Source: Streptomyces sp. NBC_01217 (GTDB taxonomy: Bacteria; Actinomycetota; Actinomycetes; Streptomycetales; Streptomycetaceae). Taken from it: a stretch of 64,000 nucleotides of DNA. Position 1 is the first letter of the stretch. Each line of letters opens with the position of its first letter. Positions 21,354 through 31,385 of the stretch are shown here, in pieces. The DNA lies in contig NZ_CP108538.1 in the NCBI RefSeq assembly GCF_035994185.1, positions 4,007,501 to 4,071,500 of the forward strand, read 5' to 3'. The translations under genes and the position numbers were made by a program. Below the pieces are notes generated by a model that saw only the letters and a list, made by a program, of their open reading frames with translations, searched no databases and was not told the DNA's origin.

Positions 21354-22096
21354 CAGCCGGCGATGACAGCGCCAACGTCGACGGCGGTGACGGGGACCCC
21401 GGCGGCGGAAGAAACAGCGGTGGCCGCAAGGCCACCGGCGGGCGGGGCCGGAATCTGGCCTGCTGGGCGGCGAGCACCACGACCGTGGTCGGGCTCGCCG
21501 CCTTCGGGCTGCTCGCGGTCGGCTGCTCCACCGGCGGGACCGGCACCCGGGACGAGGGCCCGGCGGGCACCCAGCCCGTCGCCCAGGTCACGCCGAGCAC
21601 CGCTCCGCAGGCCACGGCCAGTCCCACGCCCCGGGTCGATCCGGTGACGCTGCTCAAGCGGGACCCCAAGGTCAGCGAGGGGGTCAGGACGGATCTGAAG
21701 CCGTGCAGCGGCTCCGAGTACCCGGTGGACACCTCGTACGGCACCCTGACCGGCGGATCCTCGGCCGATGTCGTGGTGAACGTGATGACCTGCGGCGACT
21801 CGGTGGGCGTCGGCACCTATGTGTACCGCCCGAGGGGCAACGGCAGGTACGAGAACGTCTTCTCCATCGAGCAGCCCGCGGTGTACGGCACCATCGACCG
21901 CGGTGATCTGGTGGTGACGGCCCAGGTGTACGAGAAGAAGGACTCGGTCGCGTACCCCTCGGGCGAGGAAGTGATCACCTACCGCTGGGCGGACAACCGG
22001 TTCAGCGAGCACGACCGGGTGCACAACGACTTCAACCGAGCCGTCGGCAACGGCGAAGCGGGTCTTCCGGAATCCGCCGAGCCGGCGGGGAACTGA
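21326..22096 (+). CDS. cseA: CseA lipoprotein, negative regulator of the SigE system
   Basis: A 256-residue exported lipoprotein. After an unusually long Gly/Asp-rich N-terminus there is one hydrophobic helix and the lipobox LLAVGC (Cys near residue 67). The mature domain contains LKPCSGSEYPVDTSYGTL, VVVNVMTCGDSVGVGTYVY and SIEQPAVYGTIDRGDLVVTA. The start overlaps the end of sigE by 28 bases; a second GTG at 21341 overlaps by 13. This implies translational coupling. In S. coelicolor CseA dampens CseC signalling (known). The poor lipobox and long leader are worth noting. Confidence 0.9.
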   Translation: MGAGAVRGLTAGDDSANVDGGDGDPGGGRNSGGRKATGGRGRNLACWAASTTTVVGLAAFGLLAVGCSTGGTGTRDEGPAGTQPVAQVTPSTAPQATASPTPRVDPVTLLKRDPKVSEGVRTDLKPCSGSEYPVDTSYGTLTGGSSADVVVNVMTCGDSVGVGTYVYRPRGNGRYENVFSIEQPAVYGTIDRGDLVVTAQVYEKKDSVAYPSGEEVITYRWADNRFSEHDRVHNDFNRAVGNGEAGLPESAEPAGN

Positions 22097-22106
22097 GAGC
22101 AGTCCG

Positions 22107-22807
<701 letters not shown>

Positions 22808-22811
<4 letters not shown>

Positions 22812-24190
22812 GACGTCCGGCCCTGCGGACGGGTGTCCGCTGGAAGATCAGCATCGCGATCGCGGCGGTCTGCGCGCTGACCGCGGTCGCGCTCAGCTTC
22901 GTCGTCCACAACGCCGCCCGGGTCTCGATGCTGGAGAACGCGCGCGAGGTCCAGCTGGAGCGGCTGAAGTACGCGCAGCTGCTGTACGAGGCGAAGAAGA
23001 CGCAGAAGGCCGACCCCCGGTTCGGCGCCAAGCTCAACGACCCGCTGATGCCGCGCAGCCTGCGCGCGGAGACCAGCAGGAACCGGCGCGCCACCCATGT
23101 CGAGGAATCCGGGAACGGGGTGCCCGACGTATGGGCGGCCGTGCCGCTCGGCAACGGCGACGTGCTCTCGCTGCACACCCGGTTCGCCGACCGCAGCGCC
23201 ACGATCATGGACGATCTCGACCGGGCGCTGGTCATCGGCTCGGTCTCGGTGGTGTTCGGCGGCTGTGCGCTGGGCGTGCTGATCGGCGGGCAGCTGTCGC
23301 GCCGGCTGCGCAAGGCGGCGGCCGCGGCGGGCCGGGTCGCGCAGGGCAATACGGATGTACGGGTCAGGGAGGCCGTCGGCGGTGTCGTCCAGGACGAGAC
23401 CGATGAGCTGGCGCGCGCGGTGGACGCGCTGACGGACGCGCTGAACGAACGGATCGAGGCGGAGCGCCGGGTCACCGCGGACATCGCGCACGAGCTGCGT
23501 ACGCCCGTGACCGGTCTGCTGACGGCGGCCGAGCTGCTCCCGCCGGGCCGCCCCACCGAGCTGGTACGGGACCGGGCGCAGGCGATGCGCACCCTGGTCG
23601 AGGACGTGCTGGAGGTGGCCCGGCTGGACAGTGCCTCGGAGCGGGCCGAGCTGCAGGAGATCGCGCTGGGCGAGTTCGTCAGCCGCCGGATGGCGCTGCT
23701 GGACCCGGATGTGCGGGTGCAGGTCGTCCACGAGTCCTGGGTCAGTACCGATCCGCGCCGGCTGGAGCGCATCCTCGGCAATCTGCTGGGCAATGCCGCC
23801 AAGCACGGTGCCACCCCGGTGGAGGTCACGGTCGAGGGCCGGGTGGTGCGGATCCGCGATCACGGTGCCGGGTTTCCTGCTGCGCTGCTGCGTGAGGGCC
23901 CGAGCCGGTTCCGTACCGGAAGCAGCGACCGGGCCGGACACGGGCACGGTCTGGGGCTGACGATCGCGGCCGGTCAGGCACGGGTCCTCGGGGCGCGGCT
24001 GACCTTCCGCAACGCCGGTCCCGATGGGGCGGCGAAGGGCACGGGCGGGGCGATCGCCGTGCTGTGGCTGCCCGAGCACGCACCGACGAACACCGGCAGT
24101 TTCCCCATCCTGCGCCTGTCCGAACAGCGCACACCGGGCAGCGGCGACGTGCAGAGCGCGGAGTCCGGCCGCAGACGGCCCGGCTGCTGA
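22808..24190 (+). CDS. cseC: Sensor histidine kinase CseC
   Basis: A 460-residue membrane kinase. TM1 is near residues 12-35 (SIAIAAVCALTAVALSFVV). An extracytoplasmic sensor domain follows to about 135, then TM2 (ALVIGSVSVVFGGCALGVLI), HAMP, and HisKA with His228 (DIAHELRTPV). The N box is LGNLLGNAAKHG and the G boxes are in RDHGAGF and GHGHGLGLTI. The C-terminal 50 residues are low complexity. Its partner is CseB through the 4-base overlap. Confidence 0.94.
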
Positions 24191-24227
24191 GCCGGATACG
24201 GCCGGGTACGAAGGAGGCACGGAGAGG

Positions 24228-25838
24228 TCAGACGGCCTCGGGCTGTTTGCTGCCCGCGCCCGCGGCCGGCTCCGGCGCATCATCCGACGACGCCTTCTCC
24301 GGAGCCGCTCCCCGCAGCGGGACCTCCTTGACGAAGACCGACGCGAGCAGGGCGATCACTCCGACCGAGGCACCCACCAGGAACGCGATGTGGGTTCCGG
24401 ACGACACCGCGAACTGGTACGCCTCACGCACCGCGTCCGGCAGCTTGGCCAGGCTCGCCGCGTCCAGCTGCGCGGACTGCGCCGTGGCGCCCCCGCCGCC
24501 GCGGGCGGCCATCTCGTCCTGCACCCGTCCGGTGAACAGCGCACCCATGATCGCGACGCCGAAGGAGCTGCCGAGCGTACGGAAGAGGGTGGTCGCGGAG
24601 GAGGCGACGCCCATGTCCTTCATCTCGACGCTGTTCTGCGCGACGAGCATGGTGATCTGCATCAGGAAGCCCATGCCCGCGCCGAGCACCGCCATGTAGA
24701 CGCCCGAGGTGAACCGCGTGGTGCCGGTGTCCATCTGCGAGAGCAGGAACAGACCGGCCACCATCAGGACGGAGCCGATGACGGGGAAGATCTTGTACTT
24801 GCCGGTGCTGGTGGTGACCCGTCCCGCGATCAGCGAGACGACCATCATCGACAGCAGCATCGGCAGGAGCAGCAGACCCGAGTTGGTCGCGGAGGCGCCC
24901 TGGACGGACTGCTGGTACAGCGGCAGGAAGAGCACCGCACCGAACATCACGAAGCCCGACATGAAGCCGACCACGGACATCAGGGTGAAGTTGCGGTTGC
25001 GGAAGATGTGGAGCGGAATGATCGGTTCTGCAGCCTTCGTCTCGACGAAGACGAAGCCGGCGAGCGAGGCGACACCGATCGCGATGAGCTCCATGATCAC
25101 GGCGGAGTTCCACTCGTACTCCGAGCCGCCCCAGGTGGTGACCAGCACGATCGCGGTGATGCCGAGGGTCAGCAGCCCCGCGCCGAGATAGTCGACCTTC
25201 GCCTCGGTGCGCTCCCGCTTGGGCAGGTGCAGTACGACGGTGACCATGGCGAGGGCGACCGCGCCCAGCGGCAGGTTGATGTAGAAGCTCCAGCGCCAGC
25301 CGAGGTGGTCGGTTATGGTGCCGCCGACCAGCGGTCCGCCGATCATGGCGATCGCCATCACACCGGCCATCATGCCCTGGTACTTGCCGCGCTCGCGGGG
25401 CGGCACCAGGTCGCCGATGATCGCCATGACGCCGACCATCAGGCCGCCCGCGCCGAGGCCCTGGACGGCCCGGAAGCCGATGAGCTGGCCCATGTCCTGG
25501 GCCATTCCGCTCAGCACCGAGCCGATCAGGAAGACCACGATGGACGTGAGGAAGATGCCCTTGCGTCCGTACATGTCGCCGAGCTTGCCCCAGATGGGGG
25601 TGGAGGCGGCGGTGGCCAGGGTGTACGCGGTGACGACCCAGGACAGATGCTCCAGGCCGCCGAGGTCGCCGACGATGGTCGGCATCGCGGTGCCGACGAT
25701 CAGGTTGTCCAGCATGGCGAGCAGCATCGTGATCATCAGGGCGAGCATCACCACCTGGACGCTGCGCTGCCGTTTCTCGGGTTTCCCGGCGGGCCGGTCG
25801 TCCGCCTTCCCGTCCGTCGCCTTCTTCAGGTCCGACAT
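24228..25838 (-). CDS. MFS multidrug exporter (DHA2 / EmrB-QacA type)
   Basis: A 536-residue transporter with about 14 membrane helices. The conserved motif A region is WGKLGDMYGRKGIFL and motif C resembles AIIGDLVPPRERGKYQG. The cytoplasmic N-terminus is Lys/Asp-rich (DGKADDRPAGKPEKRQ). The C-terminus is acidic and Ala/Pro-rich. The gene diverges from a TetR regulator across 123 bases containing a large operator-like inverted repeat, the standard arrangement for a drug-inducible pump. Substrate is unknown. Confidence 0.93.
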   Translation of the reverse strand: MSDLKKATDGKADDRPAGKPEKRQRSVQVVMLALMITMLLAMLDNLIVGTAMPTIVGDLGGLEHLSWVVTAYTLATAASTPIWGKLGDMYGRKGIFLTSIVVFLIGSVLSGMAQDMGQLIGFRAVQGLGAGGLMVGVMAIIGDLVPPRERGKYQGMMAGVMAIAMIGGPLVGGTITDHLGWRWSFYINLPLGAVALAMVTVVLHLPKRERTEAKVDYLGAGLLTLGITAIVLVTTWGGSEYEWNSAVIMELIAIGVASLAGFVFVETKAAEPIIPLHIFRNRNFTLMSVVGFMSGFVMFGAVLFLPLYQQSVQGASATNSGLLLLPMLLSMMVVSLIAGRVTTSTGKYKIFPVIGSVLMVAGLFLLSQMDTGTTRFTSGVYMAVLGAGMGFLMQITMLVAQNSVEMKDMGVASSATTLFRTLGSSFGVAIMGALFTGRVQDEMAARGGGGATAQSAQLDAASLAKLPDAVREAYQFAVSSGTHIAFLVGASVGVIALLASVFVKEVPLRGAAPEKASSDDAPEPAAGAGSKQPEAV

Positions 25839-25875
25839 GGTCCCACTCCCCTGGTGCCCGGTGCGCGGCCGGGCA

Positions 25876-25945
25876 CTTACTTGCCGCCCGGCTAGTTGAC
25901 TACACTGGGGAAAGTAGACCCGTAACTAGCCGGGCGTCAAGTAAG
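25876..25945. promoter_or_regulatory. Double operator-like inverted repeat in MFS/TetR intergenic region
   Basis: Arms at 25876-25897 and 25924-25945 are inverted copies that match at 21 of 22 positions and are separated by 26 bases. Each arm is itself an imperfect dyad of the form ACTnGnCGnnCGnCnAGT. This is consistent with two TetR operator sites in mirror orientation, one per promoter. A TTGACG (minus strand, 25940-25935) and TACTTT 18 bases on could be the pump promoter. The centre also holds ctac...gtag. Confidence 0.65.
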
Positions 25946-25961
25946 TTCGAGGGAGAGCGCC

Positions 25962-26546
25962 ATGGGCAGCACACCGCAGCCGCGCCGGGGCAACACACGC
26001 CAGCGCATTCAGGACGTCGCCCTGGAGCTCTTCGCCGAACACGGCTACGAGAAGACCTCGCTGCGCGAGATCTCCGAGCGGCTGGATGTCACCAAGGCCG
26101 CGCTGTACTACCACTTCAAGACCAAGGAAGACATCCTGGTCAGCATCTTCGAGGACCTCAACCGGCCGATCGAGGAGCTGATCGAGTGGGGCAGGGGTCA
26201 GCCCCACAGCCTGGAGACGAAGAAGGAGATCCTGCGCCGCTACAGCGAGGCACTGGCCGCCGCCGCCCCGCTCTTCCAGTTCATGCAGGAGAACCAGGCG
26301 ACGGTACGCGACCTCAGCATCGGAAAGACCATCAAGGACCGCGTCATCGGCATGGTCGATCTGATCAAGGAACCCGATGCCCCGCTCGCCGACCAGGTGC
26401 GCTGTTTCACCGCGCTCTTCACGATGCACGCGGGCATGTTCGCCCTGAACGACGTCGAAGGCGACCCCGAGGAGAAGCGCAAGGCCGTCCTCGAAGTCGC
26501 CTTCGAACTGGTCACCCGGGCACACGGCCCCGAGTCCGCGAAGTAG
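25962..26546 (+). CDS. TetR family regulator of the divergent exporter
   Basis: A 194-residue repressor. The helix-turn-helix spans about residues 10-55 (QRIQDVALELFAEHGYEKTS, DVTKAALYYHFKTKEDILVS). An all-alpha ligand domain follows, with MQENQATVRDLSIGKTI and CFTALFTMHAGMFALNDV. The ATG follows a GAGGGAGAG ribosome site. It most likely represses both itself and the MFS exporter through the repeat between them. The ligand is unknown. Confidence 0.92.
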   Translation: MGSTPQPRRGNTRQRIQDVALELFAEHGYEKTSLREISERLDVTKAALYYHFKTKEDILVSIFEDLNRPIEELIEWGRGQPHSLETKKEILRRYSEALAAAAPLFQFMQENQATVRDLSIGKTIKDRVIGMVDLIKEPDAPLADQVRCFTALFTMHAGMFALNDVEGDPEEKRKAVLEVAFELVTRAHGPESAK

Positions 26547-26565
26547 CGGGTCCGTCAGGGTCGGG

Positions 26566-27261
26566 TCAGACCATGACGCCTTCCTTGTGCAGGAACGAGA
26601 CCGGGTTGATCGCGGAACCGTAGTTCGGGGTGGTCCGGATCTCGAAGTGCAGGTGCGGGCCACTGGAGTTGCCGGTGTTGCCGGAGAGGGCGATCTTCTC
26701 GCCCGTCTTCACGCTCTGGCCGATGTGCACATTGATCTGCGACAGGTGGGCGTACTGCGAGTAGGTGCCGTTGCCGTGGCTGATCACGATGGCGTTGCCG
26801 TACGCGGAACCGTCGCCGCCGCCGTTCGGACCGGCCTTCACGACGGTGCCGCTGTGCGCGGCCTCGACCTTGGTGCCGATCGGCACGGCGAAGTCCTGGC
26901 CGGAGTGCTTGTGGGCCCAGCGGGCGCCGTCGTTGCCGAAGCACGCGCTCAGTACGTAGTTACTCACCGGGGTCTTCCAGTCGGCGAGGCGCTTGGCCGC
27001 GGTCTTCTTCACCGCCGCCTTCTCGGCCACCACGCCCTTGACGGACTTGGCCGCCTTGGCCTGCACGGCCGCCTGCTTGGCGACCGACTCGGCCGCGCTG
27101 TTGCCGGCCAGGCTCGCGTGACCGGAGCTCGCCGTGCCGACGGCGAACGCAGCGCCCGCGCCGAGAACCATCGATGTCCCCAGGCCGGCTGCCACCACGG
27201 CGCCACGGACACGGGACAGGGACGGGCGGCGGGAGTGCTGGAACGAAACGCGCTTCGGCAT
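26566..27261 (-). CDS. Secreted M23 (LytM) peptidoglycan endopeptidase
   Basis: A 231-residue exported cell-wall hydrolase. The signal peptide has a basic n-region (MPKRVSFQHSRRPSLSRVR), a hydrophobic core (GAVVAAGLGTSMVLGAGAAFA) and AFA as a likely cleavage site. A Lys/Ala-rich coiled segment follows (AAVQAKAAKSVKGVVAEKAA). The Zn-binding LytM domain carries HSGQDFAVPIGT and HLHFEIR (the HxxxD and HxH motifs), so it should be active. The ATG at 27261 has GGAGGA upstream; the in-frame start at 27357 would spoil the signal peptide. Confidence 0.94.
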   Translation of the reverse strand: MPKRVSFQHSRRPSLSRVRGAVVAAGLGTSMVLGAGAAFAVGTASSGHASLAGNSAAESVAKQAAVQAKAAKSVKGVVAEKAAVKKTAAKRLADWKTPVSNYVLSACFGNDGARWAHKHSGQDFAVPIGTKVEAAHSGTVVKAGPNGGGDGSAYGNAIVISHGNGTYSQYAHLSQINVHIGQSVKTGEKIALSGNTGNSSGPHLHFEIRTTPNYGSAINPVSFLHKEGVMV

Positions 27262-27720
27262 AAGCGGAAATCCTCCGGAAGTGACTGGTCCCGGCGCTTC
27301 GGCCGGGCTGGCCATTCCTTGGTAACCCGCATCCCCGCCAATGCTCAAACACCCCATCTACGAACAAAAGCCGTAGCCGGGCCGGGAAATTCACCGTCAC
27401 CCGTTCCGCGCACCCCATGCCCGGGCCCCTCGAAACTCTTGTTTCCGGACAGGTTTAACCCCAGTTCGAAACCGCCTTAATCGGACTAAACATAGCCATT
27501 CAGGCTTATCCCCCTCCGGCCCCGAAAGCCCCTCCCCACACAGGGGCAAAGGTCCCTGCCCCGATCACGCAGCCTTCCCCTATCACCCCTAGTAGGCCGC
27601 GAAAGGGCTGTGCGCCATGTCACCGCCGGTGGGACCGAAGACTGTCCGATTCGGGACCTTCGGCCTGCAAGCTGGCTACCCTGAACCGGCGACCAGCTCA
27701 GCTCCCGGGGGGACAAGGCC
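27262..27720. other. 459-base gap: divergent leaders of M23 peptidase and trypco2 genes
   Basis: No convincing coding frame is present. The minus-strand side contains several G/C hairpins, for example a GGGGCA/TGCCCC stem at 27543-27548 and 27557-27562, and a run GGCCGAAGC near 27305. Length is generous for a Streptomyces leader. I looked for the conserved 3' sequence of the ydaO c-di-AMP riboswitch and did not find it. The AT content around 27450-27500 is locally raised and may mark promoters for both directions. Confidence 0.6.
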
Positions 27721-28083
27721 ATGGCCAGTGACGCCGCAGGCACCAGCGGCATGGACGGCATCGAGCTCGCCGACGCCGTCGAGTCGATCCGCAACCAGCT
27801 CATCGACGCCGCGGGCCGCGCAACCGGCCGTCCCGTGGCCTTCGAGGTCGGCGACATCCAGATGGAGTTCACCCTCGAACTCCGCAAGGAGATCAAGGGC
27901 GGCACCAAGGTGAAGGCCTGGGTCGTCGAGGCGGGCGCCGACGCGTCCCGTACGACCGGCCGCACCCACAAGGTCGCGTTCACCCTCAAACCGCGCGATG
28001 CCACGACCGGCGAGCCCTGGCGCATCGGCCACGAGGACGAGGGCAGCACGGCGCACTTCGGCGGCGGGACGGCACAGCCATGA
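27721..28083 (+). CDS. Trypsin-co-occurring domain 2 (trypco2) protein
   Basis: A 120-residue protein. It has the short two-strand/helix fold seen next to trypsin-like effectors: GIELADAVESIRNQLIDAAG, VAFEVGDIQMEFTLELRKEI, then KVKAWVVEAGAD and HKVAFTLKPRDA. There is no signal peptide or catalytic motif. Its stop overlaps the start of the trypsin-NACHT gene by four bases (ATGA), so the two proteins are made together. Trypco domains were defined by comparative genomics of bacterial immunity and apoptosis-like systems (known); their mechanism is unproved. Here it is likely a partner, regulator or adaptor of the protease-NTPase. Confidence 0.8.
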   Translation: MASDAAGTSGMDGIELADAVESIRNQLIDAAGRATGRPVAFEVGDIQMEFTLELRKEIKGGTKVKAWVVEAGADASRTTGRTHKVAFTLKPRDATTGEPWRIGHEDEGSTAHFGGGTAQP

Positions 28084-31000
28084 GCGGTGCGCCGCCCGCG
28101 GCCGCCACGGCGCCCACGACGCGTACGGTCGTCGTGCTCGGTGCCGGATCCGTCCAGGGCAGCGGCGCCCTGCTCACCGACCGGCTCGTGCTGACCTGCG
28201 CCCATGTGGTCAAGGGCGGCAGCCGGGCCTCTGTCGCCCACCCCGGTCTACCGAACCGCAGAACGGCGACGGTCGCCTGGATCGATCACGACCTCGACGC
28301 CGCCCTGCTGCTGACCGCGGCCCCGGTGCTCCAGGTCGCCCCCGTGCGGCTCGGCGTCCTCCACAGCGACCAGGCACTCTCCGGCTGCGAGATCACCGGC
28401 TTTCCCGACATCCAGCGGTACGGCCCCGGGCAGCATCTGGAGGCCGACCAGTACACGGCCACCGCCCTGCCCATGGCCGGGCACCTGCGCGGTCTGCTGG
28501 TCTGCGAGCTGGACGGCGCGCCGCCCGCCGACCCCCTGGGCCATGAGTCCCCGTCGTTGCGCGGCATGTCCGGCGGCCCGGTCTTCGCCGGGGACGTCCT
28601 GATCGGCATCGCCCGGCAGATCCCCCGGCAACGCGGCGGCCGGCGCGTGGAGTGCGTACCGCTCGCCCCGCTCGTCACCTCGAAACCGTTCGGTCTCGTC
28701 TACCGGCAGAGCGGTACGGCACTGCGCCACGAGCGGGTCCACGGCCACTTCCCCCGGGACGCGCGGTACGAGGAGGAGTACGCGGCAGCGCTCGGTGCCG
28801 CGTACCGGCGCATGAAGATCTTCGGCCTCGACGAGCTGGGCCGGCGCGATTCCGAGTGGGACCTGGACACCGCGTATCTGAGCCTGGAGGCCCAGCGGAA
28901 TCCCACCGGCCCTGATGATCCCCGCAGTCCGCGTTCGCCCCAGCGGATCGACGCGCTGCTCGCCGACCGCCCCCGGGTACTGCTGCGGGGCGAAGCGGGC
29001 GCTGGGAAGACCACACTGCTGTGGTGGCTGGCCGCCCATGCCTCCGCCCGGACGCTGGGCCCGCAGCTGGCCGCGCTCAACGGGCTGGTGCCGTTCGTCG
29101 TCCCGCTGCGCACCCTGCGCGCCCAGGGAGGCACGTTCCCGGCCCCCGCACGGCTGCCCGCCGCGGCCCGGCTGGTGATCGACGAGGCCCCGGAGGGCTG
29201 GGTCGGCCGGGTCCTGGAATCGGGGCGGGCGCTGCTGCTGGTCGACGGCCTGGACGAGGTCCCGCAGGACGACCGCGAGCAGGCGCACGACTGGCTCTCC
29301 CGGCTCCTCGACCGGTACCCGGACATCCGCTGCGTGGCCACGGTGCGCCCGCTGGCCGTGGAGCCGGACTGGCTGGAGCCGGAGGGCTTCGAGGAGCTGC
29401 GGCTGCTGCCGATGCGGAACGAGGACATCGAGGCCTTCGCCGCCGCCTGGCACCGGGCCGCCCGGCTGGACGACGACGATCACGAGACCCTGACCCGGCT
29501 GGAACGGGATCTGACCCAGCAGTTCGCCCAGAACTCCGCCCTGCGCGATCTGGCCCGCACCCCGCTGCTCTGCGCGGTGATCTGCGCCCTGCACCGACGC
29601 CGCCAGGGCATCCTGCCGGAGACCCGCTGGAGTCTGTACGACTCGGCCCTCGCCATGCTGCTCGGCGACCGCGACAAGCGGCGCAGGATCGAGGCCCCCG
29701 AAGGCATCACGATGAACGTGGAGGAACAGGCCCAGCTCCTCCAGCGCATCGCGATCTGGCTCGTACGGGGCAACCAGTCGGAGCTCCGGCGCCCTGCGGC
29801 GCTGCACCAGCTGGACCGGGCCCTGCCGGGCATGGAACAGGTACGCGGCCAGGGCACGGCCGAGGAGATCCTGACGCATCTGCTGAACCGCAGCGGGGTC
29901 CTCCAGGAACGGGCCGACGGCGTCTACCAGTTCGCCCACCGCACCTTCCAGGACTTCCTCGCCGCCAAGGAGTTCGTCGAGGGCGACCAGCTGAACGAAC
30001 TGCTCGGCCGGGCCGGCACACAGCAGTGGCAGGACGTCATCCTGCTGGCGGCCGGCCACTGCGGCCGCCGTGAACACCCCGTCCTGGTCAACGGGTTGCT
30101 GGATGTGGAGCCGGGACCGGCGGACACCGTCACCCGGAACGAGATCGTCGTCCTGGCCGCGCTCTGCGCCCAGCACGCCACCTGGCTGGACGAGACGACA
30201 CGTGCCAGGGTCCGCACGGCCGTCGCGGCCCTGTTCCCTCCGGAGTCCAACCGGGACGTACGGCTGCTCGCCCGGCTGGGACCGGCCGGGCTGAGCCATC
30301 TCCCCGACCCGGCGACCGCCGGGCTCGCCGCGAGGGAGGTGCGCACCGTCGCGGATCTGATCAACGAGGTCGGCGGCGCCGAAGCCGTGCCGTACGCCCG
30401 CCGCTGGGCGCTCGCCCACCCGACCCTCAGCTATACGTTCCGCGACAACTGGGACAGATACCCGGCGGCGGAGTACGCCGAGCAGGTCCTCGCCGTCTTC
30501 GATCTGGAGTATCACCTCCTGAAGATCACCTCCCGGGAGCAACTGGACGCGCTGGACCGTCTGCCCTCCGCCGGCCATCTGCGGATCAGCGGCCGGTTCA
30601 CCGACGCCGAACTCCACGGAGCGCTGCGCGGCAGGCAGTGGACCGAACTCTCCATCGGGGAGAACCCCTGTATGACGGACCTGTCCTTTCTGGCGGACTG
30701 CGGGGAGAGGCTCATGGACCTGTCCCTGCGCGCCTGCCCGGCCGTGCAGGATCTCGGTCCGCTCGCCGGAATCCGTGCGCTGAGGTCACTCCAGCTGGAC
30801 ATGAGTCATCTCCCGGGCGCCGCGCTCTCGGCGACGGCTTCCGCCTCGGACCGGCTGGGCTTCCTGTACCTCAGGAATGTGCCGGCCGAGCGGCTGACGG
30901 GACTGCCCTCGCACCCCCACGTGCGCACGCTGACCATCCGGGGGACGGCCCCGTTCGAAGTGGACTCGCTCGACGGCTGGACGCTCCTGGGCGTCCTCCA

Positions 31001-31340
31001 TCTGGAAACCCCCACGCCGGTGCGGCCCCTGCTCGACGCCCTGCGACAGGCTCCCCGGGTCACCGACCTCACCATGCAGGTGGTGTCCCTGGCGGAGTTC
31101 GAGGGCGAGGCGGCCGTCCCCTCCGTCCGGGAACTGGTGCTCCGCAGCGGCACGGAACCGGACGAGGGGTTCGAGCAGATCCCCCGGGTCTTCCCCGCGT
31201 TGAGATCGCTGCTGTTCACCCCTCCCACGTACGGCGGGAGCATCGATCTGACCCCGCTCGAAGCCCTGCCCGGACTACGGGTCTCCGTCACCGGCAATTT
31301 CCGGCCCATCGGTGGCGAAGGCCTCGATGTGCGCCGCTGA
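28080..31340 (+). CDS. Trypsin-like protease / NACHT NTPase / LRR-like STAND protein
   Basis: A 1086-residue protein with bacterial NLR architecture. The trypsin-like domain is at 1-230 with an apparently intact triad: His42 (LTCAHVV), Asp73 (HDLDAALLL) and Ser164 (LRGMSGGPVF). The NACHT NTPase has Walker A GEAGAGKT at 304-311, Walker B LLLVDGLDEVPQ with Asp389/Asp392, and a STAND winged-helix signature FAHRTFQDFLAAKEF near 620. The C-terminal part from about 830 has leucine-rich-like repeats (LRISGRFTDAELHGAL, LMDLSLRACPAV, LRSLQLDMSHLPG). The protease is probably held off until the repeats sense a trigger. Coupled to trypco2 by the ATGA overlap. Confidence 0.9.
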   Translation: MSGAPPAAATAPTTRTVVVLGAGSVQGSGALLTDRLVLTCAHVVKGGSRASVAHPGLPNRRTATVAWIDHDLDAALLLTAAPVLQVAPVRLGVLHSDQALSGCEITGFPDIQRYGPGQHLEADQYTATALPMAGHLRGLLVCELDGAPPADPLGHESPSLRGMSGGPVFAGDVLIGIARQIPRQRGGRRVECVPLAPLVTSKPFGLVYRQSGTALRHERVHGHFPRDARYEEEYAAALGAAYRRMKIFGLDELGRRDSEWDLDTAYLSLEAQRNPTGPDDPRSPRSPQRIDALLADRPRVLLRGEAGAGKTTLLWWLAAHASARTLGPQLAALNGLVPFVVPLRTLRAQGGTFPAPARLPAAARLVIDEAPEGWVGRVLESGRALLLVDGLDEVPQDDREQAHDWLSRLLDRYPDIRCVATVRPLAVEPDWLEPEGFEELRLLPMRNEDIEAFAAAWHRAARLDDDDHETLTRLERDLTQQFAQNSALRDLARTPLLCAVICALHRRRQGILPETRWSLYDSALAMLLGDRDKRRRIEAPEGITMNVEEQAQLLQRIAIWLVRGNQSELRRPAALHQLDRALPGMEQVRGQGTAEEILTHLLNRSGVLQERADGVYQFAHRTFQDFLAAKEFVEGDQLNELLGRAGTQQWQDVILLAAGHCGRREHPVLVNGLLDVEPGPADTVTRNEIVVLAALCAQHATWLDETTRARVRTAVAALFPPESNRDVRLLARLGPAGLSHLPDPATAGLAAREVRTVADLINEVGGAEAVPYARRWALAHPTLSYTFRDNWDRYPAAEYAEQVLAVFDLEYHLLKITSREQLDALDRLPSAGHLRISGRFTDAELHGALRGRQWTELSIGENPCMTDLSFLADCGERLMDLSLRACPAVQDLGPLAGIRALRSLQLDMSHLPGAALSATASASDRLGFLYLRNVPAERLTGLPSHPHVRTLTIRGTAPFEVDSLDGWTLLGVLHLETPTPVRPLLDALRQAPRVTDLTMQVVSLAEFEGEAAVPSVRELVLRSGTEPDEGFEQIPRVFPALRSLLFTPPTYGGSIDLTPLEALPGLRVSVTGNFRPIGGEGLDVRR

Positions 31341-31385
31341 CGGCAGCGGACACGGCAGCACGGCGGGTACACGGCGGGCACGGCA

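Noticed and set aside
27262..27600. ydaO-type c-di-AMP riboswitch in the M23 leader
   Set aside because: Minus-strand read shows hairpins and GGCCGAAGC, but the hallmark CCGUCAGCUAACC-like 3' segment is not present, so I list it only as something to test.
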